DNA of 64,000 bases. Source: Lysobacter firmicutimachus. Lineage in GTDB: Bacteria > Pseudomonadota > Gammaproteobacteria > Xanthomonadales > Xanthomonadaceae. The position numbers were made by a program, and so were the translations under genes. The stretch is from assembly GCF_037027445.1 (NCBI RefSeq), contig NZ_JBANDL010000002.1:3968001-4032000 (forward strand), written 5' to 3'. Positions within the stretch are counted from its first letter, which is position 1. Every line of letters starts with the position of its first letter. The notes under the pieces were generated by a model. The model worked only from the letters and a program-made list of their open reading frames with translations. It was not told the DNA's origin and made no database searches. Below are positions 1 to 8,749 of the stretch, piece by piece.

Positions 1-568
1 GTTCCGACACCGGGCTCATGACCCGCGACGCCGCCCACCAGCCGACCAGCAGCGAGAACAGGGTGAACACCAGCACCGACAGGTAGATCGCGCGATTGAA
101 CTGGGCCTCGCCCTTGCTGGCCTGGGTCATGTCGTAGGCGAGGAAGAACCACTCGGTCGGCGTCTTGCGCACCGCGAGCTTGTACGAAAACGGGGTGCCG
201 TCCGTGTTCTTGCCCTGGATGTTGTGAATGCCGTCGGGCAGCGCGTACCAGTCGGGCTCTTCCAGGCGCAGGTTCTCGAAGCGGTCGCTCTTGACCACCC
301 GTCCATAGACCTGCTTGAACGGCACCGGCGGGTTGGAATCCGGCGCCAGGTAGAACTGGCGCGCGTACTCGTCGATGTTGCGGTTCATCGCGTCCTCGAC
401 CAACTGGTTCTCGACCCGAGTGCGGGTCCAGTTGGTCGCGAACGCGAACATCGCGGTCAGGCCGAAGCCCAACAGCACGAACGACAGAATGATTCGGCTG
501 CGCAGGCGCCGCCGGAATCGCTTCTTTTTCCTTAGCCGCGAGCTCGCGGCAGGTTCTTCCGATGCCAC
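1..568 (-). CDS. Sensor histidine kinase, N-terminal part (cut by window edge)
   Basis: The frame runs off the left edge, so only the sensor half is present. Reading from a GTG at 568, which begins 4 bases after the response-regulator stop, it gives a basic cytoplasmic start (RKKKRFRRRLR), a first membrane segment (IILSFVLLGFGLTAMFAF), an extracytoplasmic loop of about 120 residues, and a second membrane segment (YLSVLVFTLFSLLVGWW) followed by the start of a HAMP-like linker. This is the usual layout of a periplasmic-sensing kinase paired with an OmpR-family regulator. The dimerisation and ATPase domains lie outside the window, so the kinase assignment rests on topology and on pairing with the neighbour. 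Confidence 0.8.
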   Translation of the reverse strand, partial: MASEEPAASSRLRKKKRFRRRLRSRIILSFVLLGFGLTAMFAFATNWTRTRVENQLVEDAMNRNIDEYARQFYLAPDSNPPVPFKQVYGRVVKSDRFENLRLEEPDWYALPDGIHNIQGKNTDGTPFSYKLAVRKTPTEWFFLAYDMTQASKGEAQFNRAIYLSVLVFTLFSLLVGWWAASRVMSPVSE

Positions 569-572
569 GCGC

Positions 573-1253
573 TCAACCGTTGTCCGGGGCGGCGATGCGG
601 TAGCCGATGCCGTGGCGGGTCTGGATCAGCGGCGTGTCGAAAGGCTTGTCGACCACCGCGCGCAGGCCGTGGATGTGCACGCGCAGGCTGTCGGAGTCGG
701 GCAGCTCTTCGCCCCACACCCGGGTTTCCAGTTCCTGCCGGGTGACCACCGCCGGCGAGGCTTCCATCAGCGCCTGCAGGATCTTCAGCGCAGTCGGGTT
801 GAGCTGCAGCAGTTTGCCCTGGCGCCGCACTTCCAGCGTGTCGAGGTTGTACTCCAGATCGGCCGCGGTCAGCACCCGGGTCTGCACGCCGCGGCCGCGA
901 CGCGACAGCGCGTTGAGGCGGACCTCGACCTCCTGCAGCGCGAACGGTTTGATCAGGTAATCGTCGGCGCCGGAATCGAAGCCGGCGAGCTTGTTGTCCA
1001 GGCTGTCGCGCGCGGTGAGCATCAACACCGGCGTCTGCTTGCGCGCTTCGTTGCGCAGCTTGCGGCAGACCTCCAGGCCGTCGATGCCGGGCAGGTTCAG
1101 ATCCAGCACGATGGCGTCGAAATCGTGCACCACCGCCAGATGCAGCCCGGTGATGCCGTCGGCGGCGAAATCCACCGTATGCCCGCGGTCTTCGAGAAAG
1201 TCGCCGAGGTTGGCGGCGATGTCCTGGTTGTCTTCGATCACAAGTATGCGCAT
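573..1253 (-). CDS. OmpR/PhoB-family response regulator
   Basis: A protein of 226 residues beginning MRILVIEDNQDIAANL. The receiver domain (about 1-115) shows the acidic pocket (ED near 8-9), the phospho-acceptor in LDLNLPGIDG near 52, the T of MLTARD and the K of YLIKPF. The C-terminal winged helix (about 130-225) has the family pattern ending GIGYRIAAP. The start was chosen at 1253 because MRIL is the canonical N terminus and GGGACGAG lies just upstream; an in-frame ATG at 1319 would add 22 low-complexity residues. It is followed 4 bases later by the sensor kinase. Its pairing and the upstream GTTTAA-type direct repeats suggest a PhoP-like regulator, but the name is not proved. Confidence 0.93.
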   Translation of the reverse strand: MRILVIEDNQDIAANLGDFLEDRGHTVDFAADGITGLHLAVVHDFDAIVLDLNLPGIDGLEVCRKLRNEARKQTPVLMLTARDSLDNKLAGFDSGADDYLIKPFALQEVEVRLNALSRRGRGVQTRVLTAADLEYNLDTLEVRRQGKLLQLNPTALKILQALMEASPAVVTRQELETRVWGEELPDSDSLRVHIHGLRAVVDKPFDTPLIQTRHGIGYRIAAPDNG

Positions 1254-1460
1254 GGGCTCGTCCCAGTGGGTTGGCGTTCGACCGTAGCCGCGCGCCCGGG
1301 TTCCGTAGGCGTCGCGCACGAGGCGGCGACGGCAAGCGAAGGATGATGCCAGAGCGTTTGTAAAATGAACGGGAAACGCTCGCCCCCCATCCCCCGGAAG
1401 TCACTCCGGCGTTCATCGCCGGTCCCGAATCCCCAGTCCGAATCGCCCATTGCGGCGCCA

Positions 1461-1502
1461 AAAAACAAAGGCCCAGACGCGGGGCCACCGCGCCTGGGCC
1501 AA
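1461..1502 (-). terminator. Rho-independent terminator or attenuator upstream of the response regulator
   Basis: A GGCCCAG (1470-1476) / CTGGGCC (1494-1500) stem is extended inward by CGCGG/CCGCG around a five-base loop. On the minus strand it is followed by TTTGTTTTTT. It lies about 210 bases upstream of the regulator start, and downstream of the direct repeats at 1613-1652. It could therefore end a short transcript begun at those sites, or attenuate transcription into the regulator. Confidence 0.75.
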
Positions 1503-1612
1503 AAGGGTATTGCCCCGATTACCGTAACCTGCTTCGACCAGATACGTCTGACGAGGAGCGTGATTTGGTGGCGCTGCAGTGCTTCGGTCCGGGTAACGCT
1601 ACGCGGATTTCG

Positions 1613-1652
1613 ATTAAACGGTCGTTAAAGATCGCGTTAAAAGCAAGTTAAA
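1613..1652 (-). promoter_or_regulatory. Four phased TTTAAC-type direct repeats, candidate OmpR/PhoP-family operator
   Basis: On the minus strand TTTAAC, TTTAAC, TTTAAC and TTTAAT occur with start-to-start spacings of 11, 12 and 11 bases. One helical turn between half-sites is typical of tandem binding by OmpR/PhoB/PhoP-family dimers, and GTTTAA-N5-TTTTAA resembles the PhoP box. The run is in an AT-rich patch of very GC-rich DNA and faces the response-regulator gene, so autoregulation is a reasonable inference. Confidence 0.5.
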
Positions 1653-1790
1653 CGCAACTTGAAATTGGAACCGCCCCGGCCCAGCCCTTCCGCACCGGGG
1701 CGCTGCCGTTCGGCGGGGCGCCGACAGATGACCTGCCAGGCTTGCCATTGACGAGGATCGGGCAAGCCCAAGCCTCGCCCCACCCCCTGT

Positions 1791-2699
1791 TCAGCGTCTC
1801 ACCGCAGCGCGGCGGGGGGTCTTCTCGCGCAGCCGGCCGGCCACGTATTGGACGATTTCCCCGGCCACGTCCACCCCGCTGGCCTCCTCGATGCCCTCCA
1901 GGCCCGGGGAGGAATTGACCTCCAGCACCAGCGGGCCGCGGGCCGAGCGGATCAGGTCCACGCCCGCCACCCCCAGCCCCAGCACCCGCGCGGCGCGCAC
2001 CGCCACGTCCTGCTCGGCGGCGCTGGCGCGCACGCCCTTGGCGGTGCCGCCGCGGTGCAGGTTGGAGCGGAAATCGCCCTTCGGCGCCTGCCGCTTCATC
2101 GCCGCCACCACCTTGCCGCCGACCACGAAGCAGCGCAGGTCGGCGCCCTTGGCCTCGGCGACGAACTCCTGCACCAGGAAGTTCGCGTACAAGCCGCGCA
2201 GCGCTTCGATCACGCCCTTGGACGCCGACAGCTTCTCGGTCAGCATCACCCCCGCGCCCTGGGTGCCCTCGTTGAGCTTGATCACGTGCGGCGGCGGGCC
2301 GAGCATCGACAGCAGGTCGGCGGTGTCGTCGGGGTTGTCGCCGAACACCGTCGCCGGCAGGCCGATGCCCTCGGCGGCCAGCAGCTGGTGGCTGCGCAAC
2401 TTGTCGCGCGCGCGCAGGATCGCGTCCGAGCTGTTCGGGCTGTAGGTCTCCATCAGCTCGAACTGGCGCAGCACGGCCGAGCCGTAGCGGGTGATCGAGG
2501 CGCCGATGCGCGGGATCACCGCGTGATAACCGGCGATCTCGCGCCCCTTGTAGTGCATCTGGAAGCCGTCCGAGGCGATGCGCATGTAGCAGCGCAGGGG
2601 GTCGAGCACGCGCACGCTGTGGCCGTGCTCGCGCGCGGCCTCGACCAGGCGGCGGGTCGAATAGAGCTTGGTGTTGCGCGACAGGATCGCAAGCTTCAT
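1791..2699 (-). CDS. rimK: RimK-family alpha-L-glutamate ligase
   Basis: A 302-residue ATP-grasp enzyme that adds glutamate residues to a protein C terminus; in E. coli the target is ribosomal protein S6. The start [18 protein letters not shown] is the family N terminus. Visible features are the substrate-domain segment [11 protein letters not shown], the ATP-grasp lysine region [13 protein letters not shown], the loop [15 protein letters not shown], and the metal-binding C-terminal [13 protein letters not shown]. The length fits the family. It lies 37 bases downstream of a DTGA-motif protease gene on the same strand, an arrangement known from the rim operons of pseudomonads, so the two probably form one unit acting on ribosomal or translation proteins. 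Confidence 0.95.
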   Translation of the reverse strand: MKLAILSRNTKLYSTRRLVEAAREHGHSVRVLDPLRCYMRIASDGFQMHYKGREIAGYHAVIPRIGASITRYGSAVLRQFELMETYSPNSSDAILRARDKLRSHQLLAAEGIGLPATVFGDNPDDTADLLSMLGPPPHVIKLNEGTQGAGVMLTEKLSASKGVIEALRGLYANFLVQEFVAEAKGADLRCFVVGGKVVAAMKRQAPKGDFRSNLHRGGTAKGVRASAAEQDVAVRAARVLGLGVAGVDLIRSARGPLVLEVNSSPGLEGIEEASGVDVAGEIVQYVAGRLREKTPRRAAVRR

Positions 2700-2736
2700 C
2701 GGGCGGGGTTCGCGGAAAAAGGAGGGGGACGCGCGT

Positions 2737-3180
2737 TCAGAGGCTGGGCGCGCGGCGGCGCAGCCGCCCGTGCAGGAACGAGCGCGCCGGATCGACCGTG
2801 AACGCGCCGGTGACCGCGGTGCGGCCGAGCAGGATCGGGAAGCGCATGCCGCGACGATCCGCCAGGTTTATTTCAATTTCGCGTTCGGTGCCGGCCAGGC
2901 TCAGCGCGGTACGGATGAACAGGCGACGGGTGCGATGGCCGCCGGAGTCGGTGACCCAGCGCTCGTCGTAGACCGGCGCCGCGGCCTCGATCACCGCGCT
3001 GCCGCGCGGGCGCAGGCGGAACCCGACCCAGGGCGCGCCGGCCTCGACGAAGCTCCAGTGCGACTCCACGTGCAGCGCCGAACTGCGCGCGCCGGTGTCG
3101 ATCTTGGCCCGCATCGCGGCGATGCCCAGGCCCGGCAAAGCGGCCAGTTCGCGCCAGCCGAGGACGATCATCGATGACAT
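2737..3180 (-). CDS. rimB: RimB-type retropepsin-like protease (former 'ATP-dependent zinc protease' family)
   Basis: A 147-residue protein with [12 protein letters not shown] at about 27-38, the DTGA aspartic-protease-like signature of the family once called ATP-dependent zinc protease. In pseudomonad rim operons the corresponding protein works with RimK, and it is thought to trim or control polyglutamate tails. The gene sits just upstream of rimK on the same strand, supporting co-transcription. A second methionine at residue 4 (3171) is an equally possible start. Function is assigned by family and context; substrate is unknown. Confidence 0.85.
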   Translation of the reverse strand: MSSMIVLGWRELAALPGLGIAAMRAKIDTGARSSALHVESHWSFVEAGAPWVGFRLRPRGSAVIEAAAPVYDERWVTDSGGHRTRRLFIRTALSLAGTEREIEINLADRRGMRFPILLGRTAVTGAFTVDPARSFLHGRLRRRAPSL

Positions 3181-3282
3181 CGGACCTCCGCTGCGCAGCC
3201 AGCACGATCGAATGGGAACCCACGAACCGATGGCGCTTGGACCGTACCCGGCCGGCGTCGTTCCATCGCGCCGCGAGGCGAC

Positions 3283-3305
3283 AAAAAAAGCGACCTTGCG
3301 GTCGC
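3283..3305 (-). terminator. Minus-strand terminator with no obvious parent gene
   Basis: GCGACC (3290-3295), loop TTGC, GGTCGC (3300-3305), followed on the minus strand by a run of seven T. It lies about 100 bases upstream of the rimB start, and I see no minus-strand coding gene above it up to 4.8 kb. It might end a small RNA. The rest of 3181-3823 shows no supportable gene. Confidence 0.6.
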
Positions 3306-3823
3306 CCTGGGCCCGTCCCGACCGCGCTGCGCCGCCGCCTGGATGGCGAGCCGCATCGTGCCCGGAACGGACCGGGCGCGCAGTCTAGCGCGCGCCCCGC
3401 GTCAGGTCGATGCGCATCGCAACGGCCATCGCGCCGAGCCGGCGACCGCCGCCCAGGCTCCGACACTGCCCCCGCGGGCATTAGCGCAACGTGAGCGGGA
3501 AATGCTCTTGCCCACCGGCCGTCGAAGGCCGCCCGGCCACGATCGATGCTGCGTTGCGCGGCCGCGGATCGACGCGTCCCTGCCCTCCTGGCGGCGGACC
3601 CGGCCTGCGCGGATTCAGCCTGCGCTCGTATCCGTTCGGCCGGTCGATTCGCGGGCCGCGGCACAGCCGCATTCCGTCGACGCCGCCTGCCGCGATCGCG
3701 CCCGCAACGACCAAACACACCGGCGAACGCGAAACCGCTACCGCCCGGCCGCTGCCCTGCGCCGCCCGATCGACACCCTGGCCTGCGCGCACTGCGGAAC
3801 TCGTTACCGTCCGATAACGGAGC

Positions 3824-4402
3824 ATGGGCAGACGGCGGATGGACACGGGCAAGCGGATGTCGAGGACCTTGGCGCACTGGAACGACGACCGCGGCGATGG
3901 GTTCCTGGCACCGGTCGGCGGCGGCCCGCAGGTCTTCATGCACGTCTCCGCGCTCGCGCCCGGCAGCTCGCGGCCATTGCCCAATGAGCGCTTCACGTTC
4001 GAATCCGTCCGCGACACGCAAGGCAAGCACAGCGCGACGCGCGTGCGCCGCCCCAACGAGCGGCCGCATGCGCGAACCGACCGGCGCCGCCGATCGTCCG
4101 AGCGCCGCGGCCGCCGTTCCTGGGGACCGGCCCTATTCGGGTTGGTCGCGATCGGCGGGATCGTCGGGTATGCGCAGGGTCTCATCGACATCGCCCCCCG
4201 CACCGACGCCATCGTCGGCGCGATGCCGGCGTGGATACCGATATCGCGGCCCGCACCGGCCCGCTACCGCTGCGACGGACGCACGCACTGCAGCCAGATG
4301 ACCTCGTGCGCCGAGGCGCGTTACTTCCTCGCCCATTGCCCCAACGTGAAGATGGACGGCAACGGCGACGGCGACCCTTGTGAGCAGCAGTGGTGCAACT
4401 GA
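3824..4402 (+). CDS. Cold-shock-like domain / membrane / Excalibur-domain protein
   Basis: A 192-residue protein with three parts. Residues about 12-70 resemble a cold-shock domain (WNDDRGDGFLAPVGGG then VFMHVSAL). An Arg-rich linker follows, then one hydrophobic segment (GPALFGLVAIGGIVGYAQG, about 102-120). The C terminus has the Excalibur calcium-binding pattern: spaced cysteines (YRCDGRTHCSQMTSC) and DGNGDGDPCEQQWC. Bacterial CSD-like proteins with a membrane segment and an added Excalibur domain are known in proteobacteria. The likely picture is a membrane-anchored protein with nucleic-acid-binding and metal-binding ends, but no role is established. ATGs at 3839 and 3857 are possible alternative starts. 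The following 4403-4870 holds no gene I can support. Confidence 0.75.
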   Translation: MGRRRMDTGKRMSRTLAHWNDDRGDGFLAPVGGGPQVFMHVSALAPGSSRPLPNERFTFESVRDTQGKHSATRVRRPNERPHARTDRRRRSSERRGRRSWGPALFGLVAIGGIVGYAQGLIDIAPRTDAIVGAMPAWIPISRPAPARYRCDGRTHCSQMTSCAEARYFLAHCPNVKMDGNGDGDPCEQQWCN

Positions 4403-4870
4403 CGCGCCGTGCGCCGGCGAACCGGCCCATCGATCGATCCCCGGCGCGCCCCATGCATGGCCGGAACGCGATCGGGCCCGTCAACGACCTTCGTTCGAAT
4501 CCGCGCAACGCCCTCATTGTCCGGCAATCGAATCGAACCATAGGTATCGCCCGCTCACCCTTTCTCATCGCTGAGCGCCTCGCAACCGGTGAGACGGCTT
4601 GCGCGGACGATCGCCGCATCGGCCGTTCGGACCGCTACGACGCAAGCGCTTTGCCGCGACCGATCGCCGTCGCGATCCGCGTGAGATCGGGCGTGACTGC
4701 GATTCCGGATCGGATCTGCGCCGATCTGCAGGAAGAAATTCGAAACACCGCCATCGTTCAAAAAACGCAAGGCGGCTTGTTCGTATAGTGCGGCCGGCAT
4801 TGCGTCACGCCGATACCGGGCACCGACGTCCGAACCGGAAGGTTCCACCATCGAAGCAGGAAGCGTTGTC

Positions 4871-6412
4871 ATGGGCATCGGCCTCGGCCAACAGCATTAC
4901 GCGAATTTCATCGGCGGCCTGGACACGCCCGAGCGCACCCAGGACGAAGTGCTGTCGCGCCTGATCGCGCGCGGCCGCGACACCGCCTTCGGCCGCGAGC
5001 ACGGGTTCGACCGCATCGACAGCCTGGCCGAGTTCCGGCGCCGGGTGCCGTTGCGCAACTACGAGGAGCTGCGCCCCTACGTCGACCGCATCGTCGCCGG
5101 CGAAGCCGACGTGCTGTTCCCGGGCGAGGTGTTCCGTTTCATCTCCAGCAGCGGCAGCACCGCCGGCAAGGCCAAGGTCCTGCCGCTGCCGCGCGTTTAT
5201 TTCGCCGAGACCTTCAACCCCTTCTATCTGACCTACATGGAAGGCGCCGTGCGCGCCCATCCGGGGCTGGCGGCCAGCCGCGACCGCACGGTCAATTTCA
5301 AATGGGACCCGCTGCGCGACACCTCGGTGCTGAGCAGCGGCGCGCCGCACGTCGGCCTCAGCCAGGTCAACCTGGCCAACGAGTTCGACAGCCAGGCGTT
5401 GCTGGAGCCCGGCACGCAGGGCCCCTGGGCGACGGTACCGGCGGACATCCCCGCCGACCTGGACCGGCTGTATTTCCGTCTGCGCATGGCCGCCGGCCAC
5501 GACATCCGCCAGTTCATCGGCATCAATCCGGCGATCCTGGCGGCGATACCGCAGCTGCTCGATAACAACGCCGAACGCTTGTTCGCCGACCTCGCCGCCG
5601 GCCGCTTCGGCGGCCGCGCCGTCGCCGCGCCCGATCCCGCGCTGGCCGAGCGCCTGTCCGCGCGTCGCGCCGCACGCGGGCGCCTGCTGCCGGCCGACGT
5701 GTGGCCGAACGTGGAACGCCTGCTGTGCTGGGACGAAGGCATCGCCGGGATCTATCTGCACCAGGTCGTCGCCGACTACGGCGCCGACGTGGTGGTGCTG
5801 CCGGCGCCGCTGGCCGCCTCCGAGGTCCCTCTGGCGATGCACCTGCTGGCCGACGGATTGCGCGGGGTGATGGCCTACAACGCCGCCTTCTTCGAATTCC
5901 TCGACGTGCAGAACGGCGCGGCGCAGACGCCATTGCGGCTGGAGCAACTGCGCGAAGGCGCCAGCTACGCCGTGGTCGCCACCCAGGCCGGCGGCTTCTG
6001 CCGTTACGTGCTCGGCGATCTGCTCGAAGTGACCGGTCGAGCGGGCAACGTGCCCACGGTGGCCTATGCCGGCCGCATCACCCAGTCCGCGTCCGTGCCC
6101 GAGTCGGCGCTGCTGCGCTTCATGCGCCGCTACAACGACGAACACGGCCTGCGCCTGCGCAACTTCACCTTCGTGCCCGCGGCACAGGGCGTGCTCGACC
6201 TGCTGGTGGCCTGCAACGACGCCGACGGCATCGACATTGGCGAACACACCCTGCGTCAGGCCTATGCCGCCGATGCGGCGATGGCCGGCACTTCGCTGGG
6301 CGAGGTGCGGCAGGTGCCGCCGGCGTACTTCACCCAGCAATGGTGCGACCGTGTCGCCGCGGGCCTGCGCCCGCCGCAGGTCAAGGACCGCATCGTGAGC
6401 CCACCCCGATGA
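4871..6412 (+). CDS. GH3-family adenylate-forming enzyme
   Basis: A 513-residue protein of the GH3 (auxin-responsive promoter) family, which adenylate carboxylic acids and often conjugate them to amines. Visible: N-terminal FGREHGFDRI and FRRRVPLRNYEEL, the phosphate-binding loop FISSSGSTAGKAKVLPL near 90-106, and the FFEFLDV segment near 340. The C-terminal part (YVLGDLLEV) is the family hinge region. Plant GH3 enzymes act on jasmonate or auxin; most bacterial members have no known substrate. Its stop overlaps the next start (ATGA), beginning a five-gene cascade. Start chosen at 4871, the first methionine before conserved sequence. Confidence 0.88.
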   Translation: MGIGLGQQHYANFIGGLDTPERTQDEVLSRLIARGRDTAFGREHGFDRIDSLAEFRRRVPLRNYEELRPYVDRIVAGEADVLFPGEVFRFISSSGSTAGKAKVLPLPRVYFAETFNPFYLTYMEGAVRAHPGLAASRDRTVNFKWDPLRDTSVLSSGAPHVGLSQVNLANEFDSQALLEPGTQGPWATVPADIPADLDRLYFRLRMAAGHDIRQFIGINPAILAAIPQLLDNNAERLFADLAAGRFGGRAVAAPDPALAERLSARRAARGRLLPADVWPNVERLLCWDEGIAGIYLHQVVADYGADVVVLPAPLAASEVPLAMHLLADGLRGVMAYNAAFFEFLDVQNGAAQTPLRLEQLREGASYAVVATQAGGFCRYVLGDLLEVTGRAGNVPTVAYAGRITQSASVPESALLRFMRRYNDEHGLRLRNFTFVPAAQGVLDLLVACNDADGIDIGEHTLRQAYAADAAMAGTSLGEVRQVPPAYFTQQWCDRVAAGLRPPQVKDRIVSPPR

Positions 6413-7074
6413 TCGGTTTCACGCTCGCCATCCTCGCCTGCTTCCTGCTCGGCGATCTGGTCCGCCGCTTCGGCGCGCCGGCCGAGGTCTCGCGCAAGTC
6501 GGTGCACGTCAGCAGTTGCCTGGTCATCGCGGCCTTTCCGCTGTTCGGCATCGGCTACCGCGAACTGTTCTGGATCGCCGCCGGCAGTTTCGCCGCCATC
6601 GCCTTGCTGCGCGGCACCGTGCTGTTGCGCTCGATCATGGGAGTGGAGCGCCAATCCTACGGCGACCTGCTGTTGCCGCTGTCGTTGATGGTGGCGACCT
6701 CGCTCGACCTGTCCTATCCCGCCTTCGTCGCCGCCTACCTGGTGCTCGGCATCTCCGATGCCCTGGCCGGCGTGATCGGCGAGACCTACGGCCGCCGCCG
6801 CTACACCTTGTTCGGCCATGCCAAGTCCTATGCCGGCAGCGCGGCGTTCTTCCTCTCCGGGCTGGCCATCCTGGTGCCGGCCGCCCTGTGGATGGGTCTG
6901 CCGCCGGCCGCCGCCCTGCCGGTGGCGATGGCGCTGGGCGCCGCGCTGACCCTGATCGAGGCGTTCTCGCACAAAGGCACCGACAACCTGTTCCTGCCGC
7001 TGATCGCAGCGATCTCGCTGCAGTCGCTGCTGTCCGTGCAGCTGCAAGAGGCGGCGGTGCGCACGAGTACATGA
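6409..7074 (+). CDS. SEC59/DGK1/VTE5-like membrane kinase (phosphatidate cytidylyltransferase superfamily)
   Basis: A 221-residue integral membrane protein with about seven hydrophobic segments. It has the family motifs RKSVHVSSC near 31, GISDALAGVIGETYG near 113 and FGHAKSYAGSAAF near 134, the last resembling the K-S-x-xG-S/T signature of dolichol, phytol and diacylglycerol kinases that use CTP. It could phosphorylate a polyprenol, diacylglycerol or another lipid alcohol. The ATG at 6409 overlaps the GH3 stop (ATGA) and its own stop overlaps the next start in the same way, so translation is probably coupled. The substrate cannot be read from the sequence. Confidence 0.8.
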   Translation: MIGFTLAILACFLLGDLVRRFGAPAEVSRKSVHVSSCLVIAAFPLFGIGYRELFWIAAGSFAAIALLRGTVLLRSIMGVERQSYGDLLLPLSLMVATSLDLSYPAFVAAYLVLGISDALAGVIGETYGRRRYTLFGHAKSYAGSAAFFLSGLAILVPAALWMGLPPAAALPVAMALGAALTLIEAFSHKGTDNLFLPLIAAISLQSLLSVQLQEAAVRTST

Positions 7075-7646
7075 TGGCCAAGATTCTGGTAGTGATCGGC
7101 CCTTCCGGCGTCGGCAAAAGCACCCTGTTCGCGCCGCTGCGCCAGGAAGGCCTGGTGCGGCTGGTGCCGACCTGGACCACGCGCAAGCCGCGGCATTACG
7201 AAGACCCGGCCAACGCCGATCACGTCTTCGTCGACGACGAGGAATTCAGCGCGCGCGAGCGGGCGGGCTTCTTTCTCGAGACCGCCCAGCTGTTCGGCCT
7301 GCAAGCGCGTTACGGCCTGCCGCGGCAGGCGCTGGAGAGCGACGGCGGCAACATCCGCGTGCTGATGATGCGGGCGATGCTGGTGCAGCGCCTGTCAAAG
7401 TACTTTCCGAGCCATCTCGTGTACCAAGTGGAAGCGCCGCTGGCGCGCGTCGAAGCCCACCTGCGCACGCGCCTGGAACGCGACGGCGACATCGGCTCGC
7501 GCCTGGCCGGCTTCGACGACGAACTGCAGATGGGGCGGCCGCTGGCCCACCGCATCGTCGACAACAGCCAACCGCCGCAACGGGTGCAGGAACAACTGCG
7601 GGCCTGGCTGCGCGAAGACTTCGCCGAGAACGGTCTGACCGCATGA
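7071..7646 (+). CDS. Guanylate-kinase-like P-loop protein
   Basis: A 191-residue protein with Walker A GPSGVGKST at about 10-18 and the GMP-binding-region-like WTTRKPRHYEDP near 40-51, followed by DHVFVDDEEF. The architecture matches guanylate kinase, but the usual RxxE-type GMP pocket is replaced by KPRHYEDPANADHVF, so it may act on another nucleotide or phosphorylated product. Two adjacent ATGs (7071 and 7074) are possible; the first overlaps the preceding stop. This is unlikely to be the housekeeping gmk, given its context and divergent core. Confidence 0.75.
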   Translation: MMAKILVVIGPSGVGKSTLFAPLRQEGLVRLVPTWTTRKPRHYEDPANADHVFVDDEEFSARERAGFFLETAQLFGLQARYGLPRQALESDGGNIRVLMMRAMLVQRLSKYFPSHLVYQVEAPLARVEAHLRTRLERDGDIGSRLAGFDDELQMGRPLAHRIVDNSQPPQRVQEQLRAWLREDFAENGLTA

Positions 7647-8749
7647 GCACGCTGTACGCGCCGGTCGGCATCACCCCCACCAAGCCGCTCACCCCCTCCC
7701 ACCTCAAGGGCGCGCTGCTGTTGGACTTCATGCGCCGCTTCGAGGGCTTGTTCGCGCCCGGCGCGATCTGGCACAACCGCCGCCCCTGGGACATCTCGCT
7801 GCAGACCATCCGCTTCTGGGACTATCTGGACCGCGAACACGCCGGCCTCGACTTCGACGCCATGAGCGAAGGCCAGATCGGCGCGCTGTACGTCGAATGC
7901 CATCGCAGCGCCGCGCTGCCCGACGCCGAACGCATCGCCGTCTACGCCCGCCGCATCGAGGACGAGGGCTTCGTGCACGCGGCATCGCGCCGCATCCTGG
8001 CGCTGTGGGGCGAAGTCTTCGTCACCTTGGGCCTGGCCCCCGATGCGTTGTTTCATTCGGTGCCGTTCGGCCTCGGCCAGGAGGCCGTGCTCGACCGGCT
8101 GCGCGCGCACGACCTGCTGCTGGACCAGCGCCGTTTCGGCGGCGGCGTCTACCTGGACCTCACCGACGAAAGCCGGCCGCTGCGCGTGCTGATCTCGGAA
8201 CAAGGCCTGCCCAACTACCTGCTGGCGATCCTGCGCGACCTGCTCGAACACGCGCCGCAGCACGACCAAATCTGCCTTTACCACGACGCCAGCATCGAAC
8301 GCGATTACGAATCGCTGACCCGCGTACTGCAACGCTTCGGCCTGCCCTGCCGCCGGGTCGGCTTCAGCCGCGTGCCGGTCGAAGGCCTGGTGCTGAGCGC
8401 CAAGCAGGGCGGTTGGGAACAATACACCGGCGCCCGCCTGCTCGAACGCGTCGCCGGCGGCGCCAGCCGCGACGAGATCCGGCTCGGCTTCCGCCTGTAC
8501 TTCCTGCATGCGCTGGGACTGCGCCACCCGGCCAGTTATTCCGACGCCGGCCTCGGCGAGTGCCTGGAGCGGGCGCGGCGCCTGCTCGCCGTCCACGAAC
8601 CCGCACCGCCGACCGCCGCCGACCGGACCGCGCTGGAAAAGCTGATGAAGCGCGACGGCAGCGCCAACGTCTACGGCGCGCTGTCGGTGCTGGAACAGAA
8701 GAAAGCCGGCCCCGGCCTGCGCCATGCGGTGATGCAATGCCTGCTGTGA
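7643..8749 (+). CDS. Unrecognised protein of the GH3 operon (368 aa)
   Basis: I do not recognise this family. The protein is soluble, with no signal peptide or membrane segment. Near the N terminus is TPTKPLTPSHLKGALLLDFM, then aromatic-rich WHNRRPWDISLQTIRFWDYL. The middle part (RPLRVLISEQGLPNYLLAI, then ICLYHDASIERDYESL) looks like alternating beta strands and helices. Its C terminus carries LMKRDGSANVYGALSVLEQ. The P-S-H-L-K-G string recalls a class I aminoacyl-tRNA synthetase HIGH motif, but this is only a weak resemblance. The start overlaps the preceding stop (ATGA), and its end overlaps the next gene by 13 bases. Confidence 0.8.
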   Translation: MSTLYAPVGITPTKPLTPSHLKGALLLDFMRRFEGLFAPGAIWHNRRPWDISLQTIRFWDYLDREHAGLDFDAMSEGQIGALYVECHRSAALPDAERIAVYARRIEDEGFVHAASRRILALWGEVFVTLGLAPDALFHSVPFGLGQEAVLDRLRAHDLLLDQRRFGGGVYLDLTDESRPLRVLISEQGLPNYLLAILRDLLEHAPQHDQICLYHDASIERDYESLTRVLQRFGLPCRRVGFSRVPVEGLVLSAKQGGWEQYTGARLLERVAGGASRDEIRLGFRLYFLHALGLRHPASYSDAGLGECLERARRLLAVHEPAPPTAADRTALEKLMKRDGSANVYGALSVLEQKKAGPGLRHAVMQCLL

